Shown: positions 31,338 through 42,899 of the stretch, one piece after another
How the letters are laid out: each line of letters begins with the position of its first letter
How positions within the stretch are numbered: the stretch's first letter is position 1
Source: Cymbomonas tetramitiformis
Taxonomy: Eukaryota > Chlorophyta > Pyramimonadophyceae > Pyramimonadales > Pyramimonadaceae
Assembly (NCBI GenBank): GCA_001247695.2
Contig: LGRX02035512.1
Location: 1 to 64,000, forward strand
Direction of reading: 5' to 3'
Length of the DNA: 64,000 nucleotides
Notes under the pieces: generated by a model
Seen by the model: the letters and a program-made list of their open reading frames with translations, nothing else
Databases searched by the model: none
What the model was told of the DNA's origin: nothing
Position numbers and translations under genes: made by a program

Positions 31338-32399
31338 TGATTACGATCACGGGCGATGTCAATTAGGTTGTATCAATACATATAGTTAAGTAGAATAGTA
31401 AATATGGCGATCATCGATCACTCTGCGACAGCATGCGATGCGATGATAACGTTTGTGCAGGTGGTGACGAAAAGCGTTACGGCAGTATTTTTTTTTGTCG
31501 TTTTCGTTCACTTCCAGTTGATCGTGCTTTACTGTTAATCTTCGTGTTGCGGAGACCTGCCGGAATTTCTGTTCTGTCGTATACTTGCGCATTATGCTCG
31601 TCGGCAGTATGCTACAATTGACGGTTTACGACGGCACTCTCTACGTTGCGACAATGGTTTTTCTGTTTTCATTCACTTCGGCTTGATCGTACATAGCTGT
31701 CAAAATTCGTGTTGCGGAGCCCTGCAAAAATTTTCGCTTTCCCATATCCGTACACGATGTTTTCGAATAAGTGATGATGATGAGCAGCGCCTACTTCATT
31801 CACTTCGGCTTGATCGTACGTAGCTGTTAAAATTCGTGTTGCGGAGCCCTGCAAAAAGTTTTGCTTTCCCGTATCCGTTCGCGATGGTTCAAATATGATG
31901 ATGAGCAGCTCATGCGTCTTCATATCGATGCATAAATAGCGACTTCGTTACAGCGAAACATCTTCCGTGCAGCACGAATATATGGCGTCTTCATTTGCGT
32001 CGGCTCGACCTTTGCTGGGGATATACACCGTTTGCTGTGCGTCGACATAATCGTTCGTCTTCTGCTGGAGAATGGGCAAGGACTGGACGACGTATTCACA
32101 CACGGTCTACGGTCGTCGGTGGTATACGAGTGCGCCCCGCGTTCATATGATGTATTGCGTGATGCTGTTGGTAGCATATTAATACCGTAGTTATATGTAC
32201 TCGTTTTTCGGCGGGATGCTTGTTTTTATTTATGCTCGGTGATTATTTGACGTGCATCATAAACCTGTATATTCGCCGGAGACGATATGTATAGTATAAT
32301 ATGTTGCTGCAGTTGATCGTAGTGCTTACATAACGTATTTGGGGGGAAGACATCGTATATTAAAAACGTATATACGCACCTACGACAACGACGATAGAT
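31338..32399 (+). other. P leader with about 130-bp imperfect repeats
   Basis: No gene is seen. The motif TTCGTGTTGCGGAG with CTTTCCCRTATCCGT-like tails recurs at about 31,540, 31,705 and 31,835. The repeats lie between the primer site and the first ORF, where packaging and translation signals would be. Confidence 0.6.
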
Positions 32400-34259
32400 A
32401 TGCAGTACTACCCTACATCGGTATCACGGATGAGTGCACACACATCTGCGGTCGGCGAGATGACGGGTGAATCGTATACACACCCGCATTCGGATATGGG
32501 CACATCGGTGGCGCAGGTTGCATATTCCCCATATGGCTATTTAACAGCGCTTCCACCGGCATATTCACCGCTGCCAACAGCTGCGCAGGCCATGCCACCG
32601 GTATATTTGCCGTCATCGAATAGTGCGCCGCCCATGCCACCGGTGTATTTGCAGTCATCTACTGCTGCGCAGCCCATGCCACCGGTGTATTTGCAGTCAC
32701 CGACTGCTGCGCAAATTATGCCGCCCACATATTCGCAGTCATCGACCGTTGCGCAGCCCATGCCACCGGTGTATTTTCCGTCACCAACTGCTGCGCATCA
32801 CATGCCGGCCACATATTCGCAGTCATCGACCGTTGCGCAGCCCATGCCACCGGTGTATTTTCCGTCACCAACTGCTGCGCATCACATGCCGGCCACATAT
32901 ATGCCGTCACCGGATAGTGCGCAGCACATGCCCCCGGTATATTCGCCGTCATCAACTACTGCGCATCCCATGCCGGCCGTATACATGCCAGTTGCGCAAG
33001 CCGGCTCGCCAGCACATATGGTGGCGACGGGGAATGTGACAGAAGAGGGTGCGCCTGCTCTAGCACACACTATGGATGTGAGTGCTCCAGCCCAGGGAGG
33101 TGTGCGCGCCCCTTCACGCACAGCTGCGCTCCCCAATCCACCAGCATATATGGATCTGAGGTACACATCATCGTCCCCGGTAATGTATACCGGGTATCCA
33201 CCGTCTCCCGCTGTATATGCTGGATTATCGGCGGCAACAGTGCCTATGGCGGCAAACCTGGGTTCGGAGAGTCATGCGGGCGATCACCGGCACACGTCGG
33301 GCCTGGACACACTGAATACCTGGCAGGCTCAGCATCATTATGGGCAGCCGGCGGCGATGGAACGGGAGGAGTCAGACACCAGCGTGTATAGCGAAGGCTC
33401 GGTGGGTGGTAGTGCGTCGGAGAATACCCGGCGACGGCGAGCTAGAAGGAGGGAACTCGCCAAACATCGTGCAAGATGCAAGGCAGAATTTGCACACGCA
33501 CCACCTTCCGTATCGACGCACGCGGAAATTCCGGCGGAACACGCACACACATCACCTTCCGTATCGACGCACGCGGGAATTCCGGCGGAACACGCACCAC
33601 CTTCCGTATCGGCGGAATTTGCATACACATCACCTTCCGTATCGACGCACGCGGGAATTCCGGCGGAACACGCACCACCTCCCGTATCGGCGGAATTTGC
33701 ACACACATCACCTTCCGTATCGACGCACGCGGGAATTCCGGCGGAACTGTATACTCGCACAATTCCGATCACCCACACTCACACGGTTCCGGCGGCGACA
33801 CGCACACCTACCACTACATCAATGCACGAGGTGGGGTCCGTGATGATACACACACCGGCGGTCGAGTCCATGCAGACAGTCCACACCTCAACTTCTGCGC
33901 CAACACGAGGGCTTTCGGCGGTTGAAGAGGAAAGGGGGCGTGTATACACGGTAGACACGCGGACTCGGAGTGAGGAGACGAATATTCGTGCTCCGGAGGC
34001 ATCGTGTCGAAACGTCGGGGAGAAGGGGGAATGGATACTGGATAAGGAACGTCGGTCCAGCCGGGGATCCGAGTCCATGATAGATGTATCTAGGGCCTCC
34101 ACGCCTACTGCGCGGACCCTATGGGGCACACGGAACACGGACCCTCTTGATCACCCTGGCCGGAATTGGGTCAGCACCATTTCTGGTCAGGCTTGTTCCA
34201 GCGGTCCGTCTCCTTCCAATGATCCGACACCACGCACCTGGCGGTCCATCCCCTCCTGA
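32400..34259 (+). CDS. P first ORF: tandem PPxY-type repeats
   Basis: 619 codons from ATG at 32,400. Residues about 50-200 repeat a 15-17-residue unit built on MPPVYLQSSTAAQ, giving many PPxY motifs (PPAY, PPVY, PPTY), the ligand of WW domains and of retroviral late domains. A second array (PAEHAHTSPSVSTHAGI type) occupies about residues 365-460. The segment at 33,034-33,126 recurs, in frame, at the Pol C-terminus (52,926-53,018). Its 3' end overlaps, in another frame, the ORF that continues into Gag, so the two may be joined by a frameshift. Cellular role unknown; a budding-like or ubiquitin-ligase-recruiting role is inference. Confidence 0.6.
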   Translation: MQYYPTSVSRMSAHTSAVGEMTGESYTHPHSDMGTSVAQVAYSPYGYLTALPPAYSPLPTAAQAMPPVYLPSSNSAPPMPPVYLQSSTAAQPMPPVYLQSPTAAQIMPPTYSQSSTVAQPMPPVYFPSPTAAHHMPATYSQSSTVAQPMPPVYFPSPTAAHHMPATYMPSPDSAQHMPPVYSPSSTTAHPMPAVYMPVAQAGSPAHMVATGNVTEEGAPALAHTMDVSAPAQGGVRAPSRTAALPNPPAYMDLRYTSSSPVMYTGYPPSPAVYAGLSAATVPMAANLGSESHAGDHRHTSGLDTLNTWQAQHHYGQPAAMEREESDTSVYSEGSVGGSASENTRRRRARRRELAKHRARCKAEFAHAPPSVSTHAEIPAEHAHTSPSVSTHAGIPAEHAPPSVSAEFAYTSPSVSTHAGIPAEHAPPPVSAEFAHTSPSVSTHAGIPAELYTRTIPITHTHTVPAATRTPTTTSMHEVGSVMIHTPAVESMQTVHTSTSAPTRGLSAVEEERGRVYTVDTRTRSEETNIRAPEASCRNVGEKGEWILDKERRSSRGSESMIDVSRASTPTARTLWGTRNTDPLDHPGRNWVSTISGQACSSGPSPSNDPTPRTWRSIPS

Positions 34260-34536
34260 CAACCCGCAACCTCCCAGCGATTCATCTCCTCCCAGCAATC
34301 AGTCACCACCCGGAGATCCATCCGATGATCCTGATAAGCCACCCGACTATCCGAGTGGGGGATCTACATGGACATCTGTCCGAGTGATAGTGGTTACCGT
34401 AGGCGGTGACACCTTGTGGGTGCCCGGTTCGCAACCTCCATTGGGGTATACACTTCCCGAGTTATCTTCCCCACACAACACCCATCAGACTGCCATGCGA
34501 GTCATCGACAGGGTAGGGTTAAGTCCCGGCATCTAT
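34260..34536 (+). CDS. gag: P Gag, 5' segment (split by T)
   Basis: An open frame (already open from 34,084) with SPPSNQSPPGD and a PPDY motif. It ends at the T insertion. When T (34,537-43,543) and one CTAT copy are removed, …LSPGIY runs straight into LDSGALAF… of the downstream Gag frame. No stop lies at the joint, so both pieces were one protein. Confidence 0.7.
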
Positions 34537-35130
34537 AAGCGGTCGCAAAAAGTTAAATGTCACAAGTATGGTCACATGCATAATGCAAATATTTCATGTT
34601 TTGACTTTCGCCGCACCTTGCCGCGACTATTCTAAGGTTCACCGCGCATTTGGTTTTTGGAAAAAATTTTCTGGAGCTCGCAATTGAGAAAAAACTGCTG
34701 TTTTGGGCATGTTTTGGTGGTTTTATAGTGCGGGGGGTATATTGCGGGATGAAATAAGCTAGTTTTGAAGTTCGCCGCACCTTGCCGCGACAATTCTAAG
34801 GTTCACCGCGTTTTTGGATCATAGAAAAAATCTTTTCCAAGCTTGTAATTGCGAAAAAAACGTTATTTTGGCCCTTTTTCGCCCATTTTGAGTGCGCGTG
34901 AGTGTGTTGGGTGAGTTGGGCGATGTAATAAGGGAGTTTAGAAGTTCGCCGCACCTTGCCGCGACAATTCTAAGATTCACCGCGTTTTTGGATTATGGAA
35001 AACATCTTTTTCCAGCTTGGAATTGCGAAAAAATCGTTCTTTCGGCCCTTTTCCGCCCGTTTTGAGTGCGCGCGAGTGTGTGGGTTGACTTGGGGGAAGT
35101 AATATGCGAGTTTTGAAGTTATTTAGCAGA
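34537..35130 (+). repeat. Left TIR of T
   Basis: Inverted relative to about 43,085-43,543. It contains three spaced 18-bp GCCGCACCTTGCCGCGAC motifs about 165-175 bp apart, each followed by a TCTAAG(G/A)TTCACCGCG block. These are likely transposase binding sites. Confidence 0.85.
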
Positions 35131-35391
35131 GTGTTTTAAGTCTATTTGTGAATATCTTGAATATTACGTGCTGCAACAAGCTGTGCAATGCCAATCGAAC
35201 TTAAAAATAAGGAATCATATGTGTAATAATGCAGCAATCTAGAAACCATATGTCTAATGCGTGCAACAGAAAGACGACGCAATGGAAAACAATGAAGGCA
35301 ACTAAAAACATCAAAGTATAAGTAAACAGCAGTCAAAACAAAGCAAAGCATATTAATGGTGATATATCTGCATTTTTAAATTTCGGTACTA

Positions 35392-35859
35392 CTAACGCCT
35401 CCACTGCCACTGGGCAAACTCCTCCAGACTCAGGTTGCGAGGTGCTGCGTGTCCCGGAGTCTGCCCATATCCCCCAAAAGCAGCACTTAACATCCTTGCT
35501 TGTTGCAATGACATCGTGACCTGGGGCTCTGCCTGCAGCTGAGGCGCTACCAAGGCCCCTGCATGCATCGGCAGGCTGGGCATAAATTGCCCCGCGTTGC
35601 TGAAATGCCCCCCCGCCACGGCGCAGTTTCCAAGGAGCGGCACAGGCTCGAGGGGGGTGCTCGCAGCCGCGGGTGCGGAAGGAATGGCTGCGGGGGGCAC
35701 TTCCGCAGCAGTGCGCGCCTTCAGCTGACCCTCCAACTCCTTGATCTGTAGCTCCACCTGCAGATCAGCTAGGCGTTGCATGAGTTGGGCGTTGGCTTGC
35801 GGTTGGTCTTGCTGCTGCTCCGGCCGATGAGGCTGCTGAGCTTGCTGCTCCTGCTGATG

Positions 35860-35907
<48 letters not shown>

Positions 35908-38900
35908 AAGAGGCTGCTGCTCCAGAGTCTGTTGCTGCAGAGGCTGATGCTGGTGCGGCGGTGGCAGCTGCTGTGGCTGCTGCTGTGGCTGCTGCTGCTG
36001 AGGCTGATGCTGCTGCGGAGGCGGCTGCTGCTGACGTTGCTGCTGCTGCGGAGGCGGCTGCTGCTCTGGCTGCTGCTGCTGCTCCACATAAATCTGGGAG
36101 GCAGGCTGCATTTCTTCATCTGACCACAAGTCCAGAGTTGCCAGTGTCGACAGTGCCTCATCTCCCATGTCGATGTTCGAGTTTGCTGCCGGCTCCAACG
36201 ACTGCGCCCCTGGCTCTGTCCTAGCCGCAGCCACCGCCATGCTCGTTGTCCTCCCGCGCTTAGATCCCCTAGACCCCGGCGGGGGCTCAGAAATGGTCGT
36301 CCTTGGCCGCTTGGGAGGCTTCGTAGAATTTCCCTTCCTCGCCCCCTTTCCCTTGCTAGCAGCTCCCCCCGCCGCCGGCTGCGATGCTATCCGCGGGGGG
36401 CGTTTTGGTGGACATCTCGAAGCAGGCTTGAACACTGCCTTTGAGGCATTCCTGGCTACAGCCCCACCCGCTGCAACCTTACCAGCCTTCTTCGTGGGTG
36501 CTGCTCCCCCAGCTGCTGCCCCTCCAGCTGCTGTTCTCCCCGTAGCTCCCCCCCCCGTTCCTGCCGTGTTCTGAGCAATCGCTGGGAGGTCATCGTAGTG
36601 CACAGGGGTGAGTTCACCTTCATACATCCACGTGTCTTCTTTCCGCTTGTGATGGTTGAAGTGGCGGACGGGTCTCCATTTCCACCTTAAGACCAACTCC
36701 TTGAAGGACTCCACTGCCTCCAACAGCTTGACGTCAATGCTGCTCCTTGCCTCCACCTTCTCGGCTTGTAACAGCAGAGCAGCAGAAGCGTTGAGGTTGC
36801 TGTGGCGAAAACACACCGTCCTCCGGCCGCCGCCGCGTATCGAAGCCGAGAATGGCACCGCCGGATTCTCCTCCAACAGCCAGGGGCCATACACACAGAC
36901 GCCCAGTGCATTCTGGGCTGTCTTTCCCCTGGCCGGCGCGAAGGCAATCCAGAAAAGATCGAGGTGCTTCTGATGCACCACAACCCTCCCGAAAGCCATA
37001 TCACCCCTCAGGGTGTTGCGCAGCTTCAGGCTGTCCTGCAACGTGTTCCCAAGCGCCAAACAGTCCAATGAGGGGCTAGCTGTCACGAATTGCAACTCGG
37101 CTTTGAGAGCCCGCATCGCAAAGCTCGGAAGTGGACGTTGTGATGAGGGGAGGAGATCAGTGGTGTCCACCGCAATGAAGTCCTTGTCCGGACCATACTT
37201 CCGGAACACGGGGAACGTGGTGTTCTCTGGCAGGATCACGCCCTTCTTGTCCACGTAAAAATGCGCTGACCATCGAGGCACCCCGGAGTAGTCGAACTCC
37301 ACCGCCGAGTGCACCAGCGCCCCCGAAAAGATCACAACGCTCTTCGCATCGAGGTGCAACGTGAGCGAAGTCAGGGTCTCCTTGTCAAGCATTTCCCTGG
37401 GCACCAAGTGGGATCCAGGGTATACCCGAAACTGATACTGGTCGGAGATGATCAGCATCACCCCAACCTCCCCCGCGTCGTAATGGTTGTCCTGACGAGC
37501 CGCACCACCGTGTGTCATCAGCAACGTGCGCCCCATCTTCCCCGACCGCATCACCAACTCCACCTCAGTCCCAGAGGTAAGTGTGGATATGACGTCCGCC
37601 CCAACCCCCTCCAACCGCTTCATGAACCCCGTGCCATCCTCCACGTCCACGATACACCTCTTGCTATCTGGAACGGACGTGGTGTGCACCCCATCAGTTT
37701 TGAACGACATGAAATTCTGCCGGACGTTCTTCACGAGGTACCCCTCGTGAATTTGTTTCGCGAGGACTTCGACAGGCGACGGGTCCTCCAGCCTGCACAC
37801 GCAATAGCCGTCCTCCTCAATCTGCTTGCGCCAGTTAGAAGGCCACACCAGCCCAGCCTTCTCCACTGCTTCTGGCTGCCCCTGCTCCTGCGCCTCCCCA
37901 GTCTGCACCCCCGGCTGCTGCTGCTGGGATCCACCCGCGGATTCGCCGACCCCCTGCCCCGCCTGCTTCTCCTGCTGCCCTCCCCAGCCTGCTCCGCCGC
38001 CGCCTCCTTCTCCGCTGCCGGGCTGCGCTGCTGGGATCCACCTGCAGCTCGCCAGCAGACCCCCCCCCGCCTGCTTCTCCTGCTGCCCCTCCCCAGCCTG
38101 CTCCGCCGCCGCCTCCTTCTCCGCGCCGGCTGCTGCTGGCTGATCCACCCGCGGATTCGCCGCCAGACCCGCCCCGCACTTCTCCCCGCTGCCCCTCCCC
38201 AGCTGCTCCGCCGCCGCCTCCTTCTCCGCCCGGCTGTGCTGCGGGATCCACCACAGACTCGCCAGAGACCCCTGCCCCGCCTGCTTCTCCTGCTGCCCCT
38301 CCCCAGCCTGCTCCGCCGCCGCCTCCTTCTCCGCTGCCGGCTGCTGCTGCTGGGATCCACCCGCAGACTCGCCGCGACCCCTGCCCCGCCTGCTTCTCCT
38401 GCTGCCCCTCCCCAGCCTGCACCGCCGCCCCCTGTTGCTCCTCCGATACCACAGGGGCTTCACCAGAAGACTCCTCAAGCGCGGGGAAGTCTAGGGGCTG
38501 TATCGACATGGGGCCGGGCTGGAGGCCCAATGCAGCCGGCCATCGCAGGGGAAGGCCTGCTCTGCCACTTTTACCGCAAAAATTGCGACCGCATGTGGTC
38601 GCGTCCTCAACCTCACCAGGCCTGCATATCCCATGGAAGGAGCGATGGCAGGCAGTGCAGCCGTGCCCTGGAGTACGATCGTCGTCCTTGCCCAACCCGC
38701 AAAATAGACACCAGTCCTGGGCGTATTTCCCGCAACGCCCGCACTCTCCAGGGTAGGAGTCCCCAGCAGCGCAAACCCCATGGTAGTGCCCATCGCACAT
38801 CGAACATGGCTGTGGTAGCACCCCCACTCGAGCAGCTTCGCCGTGTGGGCAGTTGGGCACCACGCAGAACTTGCGCGTTGGAAAAAGATCTTTTTTCATT

Positions 38901-39174
38901 AGTCGTCTTTTTGGTTCTTCTGTCCCGCTGAAGGCTTCTGACATCGCAAGCCCCCGCTTTCCTGCCATGTCTTCCCGATCTAAAACAAAAGTACCCAAAG
39001 TACTTCTTTTAGCTCGTCCAGGTGCTCTTGGCCAATAAATATACTGCTCGCGCAAGGCAGGCACGCGAAGCCGTCGTGATGGTCTGTTATTTCCCACAAC
39101 TCACAATCTTCACCAAAGGAGATGTATACTCTTGCTTCGCGTGTGCAATAATCACACGGCTGCCTGGCAGGCAT
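35392..39174 (-). CDS. T accessory gene: PHD-like zinc fingers, repeats, 2OG-Fe(II)-dioxygenase-like domain, polyQ tail
   Basis: Exon 1 is 39,174-39,045; a 65-nt GT-AG intron (39,044-38,980) leads into exon 2. The N-terminus has CDYC...CLPC. At about 38,590-38,860 two Cys/His clusters (CSMC...H-x3-C...CGRC; CLFC...CTAC...H-x2-C...C) resemble PHD fingers. A Gln/Gly/Glu-rich repeat array (about 37,880-38,450) is open in two frames, and the frame must change within it (intron or frameshift). At about 37,260-37,840 lies a double-stranded-beta-helix pattern: HYD as the HxD iron ligands, VYPGSHLV, distal His in VHSAVEFDY, and the Arg of RWSAHFYV. The C-terminus is Lys/Pro-rich, then polyGln (35,866-35,907). 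Oxidation of modified bases, TET/JBP-like, is an attractive inference; a PhyH-like or protein substrate is possible. Confidence 0.65.
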
Positions 39175-39662
39175 TTTGGGAGGTGATGTTTTTTAGTGTC
39201 GTGCATGTTTTCAATCACATGCCTTTCACCGCACGTAGGATCAACACCCCACTGTGACTGGGACGATCGTGCGTGCGGTGAAGTGGTTCCTCAGTAACGA
39301 CAGAATCTGGGATATAAGTCGATGGGCATTTCACCGCACGCAGGATCAAAACACCACTGTGACTGGGACGATCGTGCGTGCGGTGAAGTGGTTCCTCAAT
39401 AAGGACAGAATCTGGTAAAAAGTCGATGGACATTTCACCGCACGCACGATCGAAACACCACTGTGACTGGGACGATCGTGCGTGCGGTAAAGTGGGTGCT
39501 CGCAAGAAAACATTTTAGCAACATGCTATGCACCCATATTTTTAAACTTAAACGCGTTGTTGCTTTAATAATTCACAAGTCGATAGTTGTATATTGTGCC
39601 GTTATGCCAGGTTAATAGCATGGGATTCACCGCTTGTGAGCGGTATATATCGTGCGAGAAAT
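39175..39662. promoter_or_regulatory. Divergent promoter of T with palindromic tandem repeats
   Basis: Three units of about 110 bp (39,225-39,495) each hold TTCACCGCACG and, about 40 bp on, CGATCGTGCGTGCGGTGAA. These arms form an inverted repeat within each unit. Located between the two divergent genes, they may bind the transposase or a regulator. Confidence 0.7.
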
Positions 39663-42600
39663 ATGGCTTCTCTGGGGTTCCTTGTGGATATGCTGCCATG
39701 GCTACACGACCTGAGTGCAGCAGCGCGCGATTTTCCGTTGAGTTTGCCAGTTGCTGTAGGGAACCAGGATCGAGGAACAAACCTAGTCCGAGAAATAGGC
39801 GAGTTTGTTGCTCATTGGAACCACCTCGCTCCTTCAAAAGATGTTACGCCAGTAGCGACTGCTGTCGCGAATGCGGGCACGCCATCTTCACCTGCTGTCC
39901 AGCGGCGTGCAGACGCTACGCCAGTCACCACAGATGGCGCACCTGCGCTCACCTCATCATCCCCTCCTGTCCAACAGCGCGTTGATGGTACCCCAGTTAC
40001 CACAGGTGGCGCGCATGCGACCACACCTTCTTCCACTGCTATTAAACGGCGTAAAAATGCAAAGAAAAGGAAAAGTGACGAAAGAGGGAGAAAGCGTTTG
40101 AGGGAGGAAAATGCTGAAGCGCCACGGTCAGAAGGAACCCAACCCGAAGCTAGCAATGCAGAAGATTCTGGAGGAGTGCCGCGGGGAAGCAAAACGTACT
40201 GGAACACGAAGTTGGCGACAGTTTTTTCAAAGGCCTCCAAGCTCATTCCAGGCGCGCTTGGGAACTATGTCGCTTCCTTGTCGTCGGAGGAGCAATGCGC
40301 GGTACGCGAAAAGATTTTGCGCAGGCCAGAGGACCGCGTTGGGAACATACTGGTCAGGAGCTTACGAGCGTCATTTCAGGCTGTCTCCACCAGCAGATGC
40401 AAAGAGATTCTCGACATTCGGATGGCAGGTGCAGCTATGGCGTTTGGGGGACCCGAGGAGAGCGTGGGCGAGATCGCCTCGGTTTTAGGCATACGATCAC
40501 CTGTTGTGAATACAGGGATGATTGGACACAGTAACTTGCTTGCTGGAGCTGGCTTCGGGATGGAACATAGGCGACGAAGCGGGCTACTGGTTGGCTTGGT
40601 GAGGACCAACATTAATCTGCCTAACCAGGTAGTGAGCGCGGAGATCGAGAAGAAAATCCGGGCTTTCTGGCTCAGTGATGGGATCACTCGAGTGTCCACG
40701 AGCAAACGGGATGTTCTTACGCTCCGGCATGCAGATGGGACAGTGGAGAAGGCTCCGAAGCAGTGGTTAGAAATGACGCAGCTTGAGGTGTATCGCAAGT
40801 TCATGAAGAAGGAACCTGGTTTGAAGATTGGGCTTAGGACGTTCGAGCAAAAGAAACCAAAGCAAGTCCGAAGACTCACTCGACATGACACAATTTCTTG
40901 TTGCTGCAGATACCATGAGGAGATGCGGCTGGCGGTTACTGGGTATCACAGGGCACACGAAGTACTGCACTCGAATTGTGATTGCGGGGACAGGGTTTGC
41001 TGCCCACTGGTGGGGGGGCAGCGGGCCGTGATGTCCAACCGCAAACCTACTCTTGCGTTTCCGGACAAAGTATGCGGACGTGTTGAGGTGGGTTGCTCTA
41101 CGTCCAGTTTTACAGCGGCCCAGATTTGTCCGAAGCCAACTCTGGATAACGGGGGGCCGGCTGAGTTCCACGATCTCGCCTGTCTAGATGGTTCGTGTGG
41201 GAACTGTTCGGGGCTGCAGAACATGACTTTGTGTGCCTCGGAGATTTCGCAGCAGCTGCCTTTGGTGGAGTGGAGCACGTATGAAAATGCGTTGCTTGGG
41301 CAGGACGCAAACGGGAAGAATAAGTATCGGGTGCAGTATGTTCAAAAAAGGACCCCTGTGGGGGAGCTAGTGGCAAAGCTGCAGGCCGTGCTCCTTGGGC
41401 ACGTTCCAGGGGACTCCGCGAACTGCACGTGCTCTGGCAGTTTTGCGCAGAAGACGGAGCAGGGAAGCTGGGAGTTGATGCAATTAGACGGCGTGGGGGG
41501 ACGGGCGTGTCCTTTTTTGAAGCCATATGCCTACCACTGCTTCATGGCTCAGCACTCAATGAAGATGTTTAACATGTGCAAAGCTAACTTGCCCTTGGGA
41601 CATGTTTGCCTTCTTTTTGACTACAGCGAGAACCATTCGCTGAACATCCCACGGGCTATCCAGTCGTTGCATTGGGTATGTAAACAAGCGACACTTCTGT
41701 GTTGTGTGCTATGGCGGCATGCAACTCTGGAGGTGGACGGCGTGGAGTCCACGGAGGCGAACCCTGTCATTGTGAAGGACCTCATCTACCTCATCAGCGA
41801 CGACATGCCACATAGTCACCGAGGAATTCAACATATGCGCAAGCTTATCGTGAGTGAGTATTTCGTGAAGAGAGGTATCCCGCTGCCAATATTCATCCAC
41901 GAGTGGGCTGATGGATGCGGGGGTCAAAACAAGTGCGCAACTGCCTTTGCGGACGTGGTGGAGAGCGGACGGACAACGGAGTGGGTCAGAGGGCTCGGCA
42001 TCCCGTGCCAGCGCAACTTTTTTGAAACATCGCACGCACGAGGCGAGCAAGACGCTATGGGAGTGGCAGTCAAGCATGAGGCGAGCCTGGCGGTGATGTC
42101 CACCACTGATAAGTGGCATGGGAGGATTCTAACCGCGAGAGACTTGTACGAGTTTTGCATGGAGAGGCTTCAATTCGCCAAGGACCAAGGCTCTAATCGG
42201 CGTTCCGCGTTTGGACAGCGTTTCTTTTTCCTGGTGGAAGGAGACGACGTGGATACCTCGGGGCCTGAGTTCGACACGGTGGACGGCACTTTGGCGTTGC
42301 ACTCCATCCGTGCGGGAGTGGGGTTGTTGGTGGGCCTGAAGCGGGAGCGCCAATGCTACTGCGAGTATTGCTATGAGCAATGCACGCGCGCGGAGCCGGA
42401 TTGTGAAGGGTGCCACTACGCGAGCCACGTGGACAGTTGGGTGCCCTTCACCCTGAAGGCCAAAACACAAGCGCAAGCCCGGCAAACAAGAATGGCGGCT
42501 GCAGAACTAGCACACGACACGGGCGTGCTAGTTGCGCGAGGTAATATTTTTGCCCGGCCTTCTGGGGGGGGTGAGTTGCACCCCTACTATTTGGTGAAGG

Positions 42601-42899
42601 CACTTAGTGGAGTGCAAGAGGTGCGGGACGAGGGCGGGTGGCGAGATGACTACTACACACCAAGCGGGAGTGGTGTGCTTGCTGCTTTTGGAGATCAAGT
42701 ACTCGAAGGCCGTTTCTTGGAATGGCTTGATGAAGGAACGTGCACCGAATACTACATAGATAGCGCAAAGAAGCGTTTGACATATTCCCACCATGTAGTG
42801 TGCGCGGAGGTGTCCGTGACCAAACGCAGAATTAAGGGCCAAGACATCTTCCGCGTATCAGATGAGGAGCACGAGCGTATCCTATCATTATTATATTAG
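39663..42899 (+). CDS. T transposase (DDE/D-like)
   Basis: 1,078 aa from ATG at 39,663. The N-terminus is basic and low-complexity. Cys-rich clusters (SCCCRYHE, CDCGDRVCC, CLDGSCGNC) lie at about residues 415-520, probably zinc-binding. The core has three conserved acidic blocks: LLFDYSENH (about residue 654), ADGCGGQNK (about 750) and NFFETSHARGEQDAMG (about 791). This D, D, D/E set with SEN, DG-x3-Q and SH-x2-G-x2-D recalls a large family of uncharacterised transposase-like proteins in cnidarians and insects, from memory. Its ORF is uninterrupted, so it may be functional. It is read divergently from the dioxygenase-like gene. Confidence 0.75.
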   Translation: MASLGFLVDMLPWLHDLSAAARDFPLSLPVAVGNQDRGTNLVREIGEFVAHWNHLAPSKDVTPVATAVANAGTPSSPAVQRRADATPVTTDGAPALTSSSPPVQQRVDGTPVTTGGAHATTPSSTAIKRRKNAKKRKSDERGRKRLREENAEAPRSEGTQPEASNAEDSGGVPRGSKTYWNTKLATVFSKASKLIPGALGNYVASLSSEEQCAVREKILRRPEDRVGNILVRSLRASFQAVSTSRCKEILDIRMAGAAMAFGGPEESVGEIASVLGIRSPVVNTGMIGHSNLLAGAGFGMEHRRRSGLLVGLVRTNINLPNQVVSAEIEKKIRAFWLSDGITRVSTSKRDVLTLRHADGTVEKAPKQWLEMTQLEVYRKFMKKEPGLKIGLRTFEQKKPKQVRRLTRHDTISCCCRYHEEMRLAVTGYHRAHEVLHSNCDCGDRVCCPLVGGQRAVMSNRKPTLAFPDKVCGRVEVGCSTSSFTAAQICPKPTLDNGGPAEFHDLACLDGSCGNCSGLQNMTLCASEISQQLPLVEWSTYENALLGQDANGKNKYRVQYVQKRTPVGELVAKLQAVLLGHVPGDSANCTCSGSFAQKTEQGSWELMQLDGVGGRACPFLKPYAYHCFMAQHSMKMFNMCKANLPLGHVCLLFDYSENHSLNIPRAIQSLHWVCKQATLLCCVLWRHATLEVDGVESTEANPVIVKDLIYLISDDMPHSHRGIQHMRKLIVSEYFVKRGIPLPIFIHEWADGCGGQNKCATAFADVVESGRTTEWVRGLGIPCQRNFFETSHARGEQDAMGVAVKHEASLAVMSTTDKWHGRILTARDLYEFCMERLQFAKDQGSNRRSAFGQRFFFLVEGDDVDTSGPEFDTVDGTLALHSIRAGVGLLVGLKRERQCYCEYCYEQCTRAEPDCEGCHYASHVDSWVPFTLKAKTQAQARQTRMAAAELAHDTGVLVARGNIFARPSGGGELHPYYLVKALSGVQEVRDEGGWRDDYYTPSGSGVLAAFGDQVLEGRFLEWLDEGTCTEYYIDSAKKRLTYSHHVVCAEVSVTKRRIKGQDIFRVSDEEHERILSLLY

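Noticed and set aside
32537..33166. Cys/His-rich and Met-Thr-Ala-rich ORFs overlapping the P first ORF
   Set aside because: Other frames of the PPxY tandem array; their regularity only reflects the DNA repeat.
35776..36224. Poly-Leu and poly-Ala plus-strand ORFs
   Set aside because: Antisense reading of the CAG/CTG polyGln region of the T accessory gene.
39594..42899. T transposase as a KDZ-type enzyme because of the dioxygenase partner
   Set aside because: I could not see KDZ core motifs; the SEN, DG-x3-Q and SH-x2-G-x2-D blocks belong to another type.
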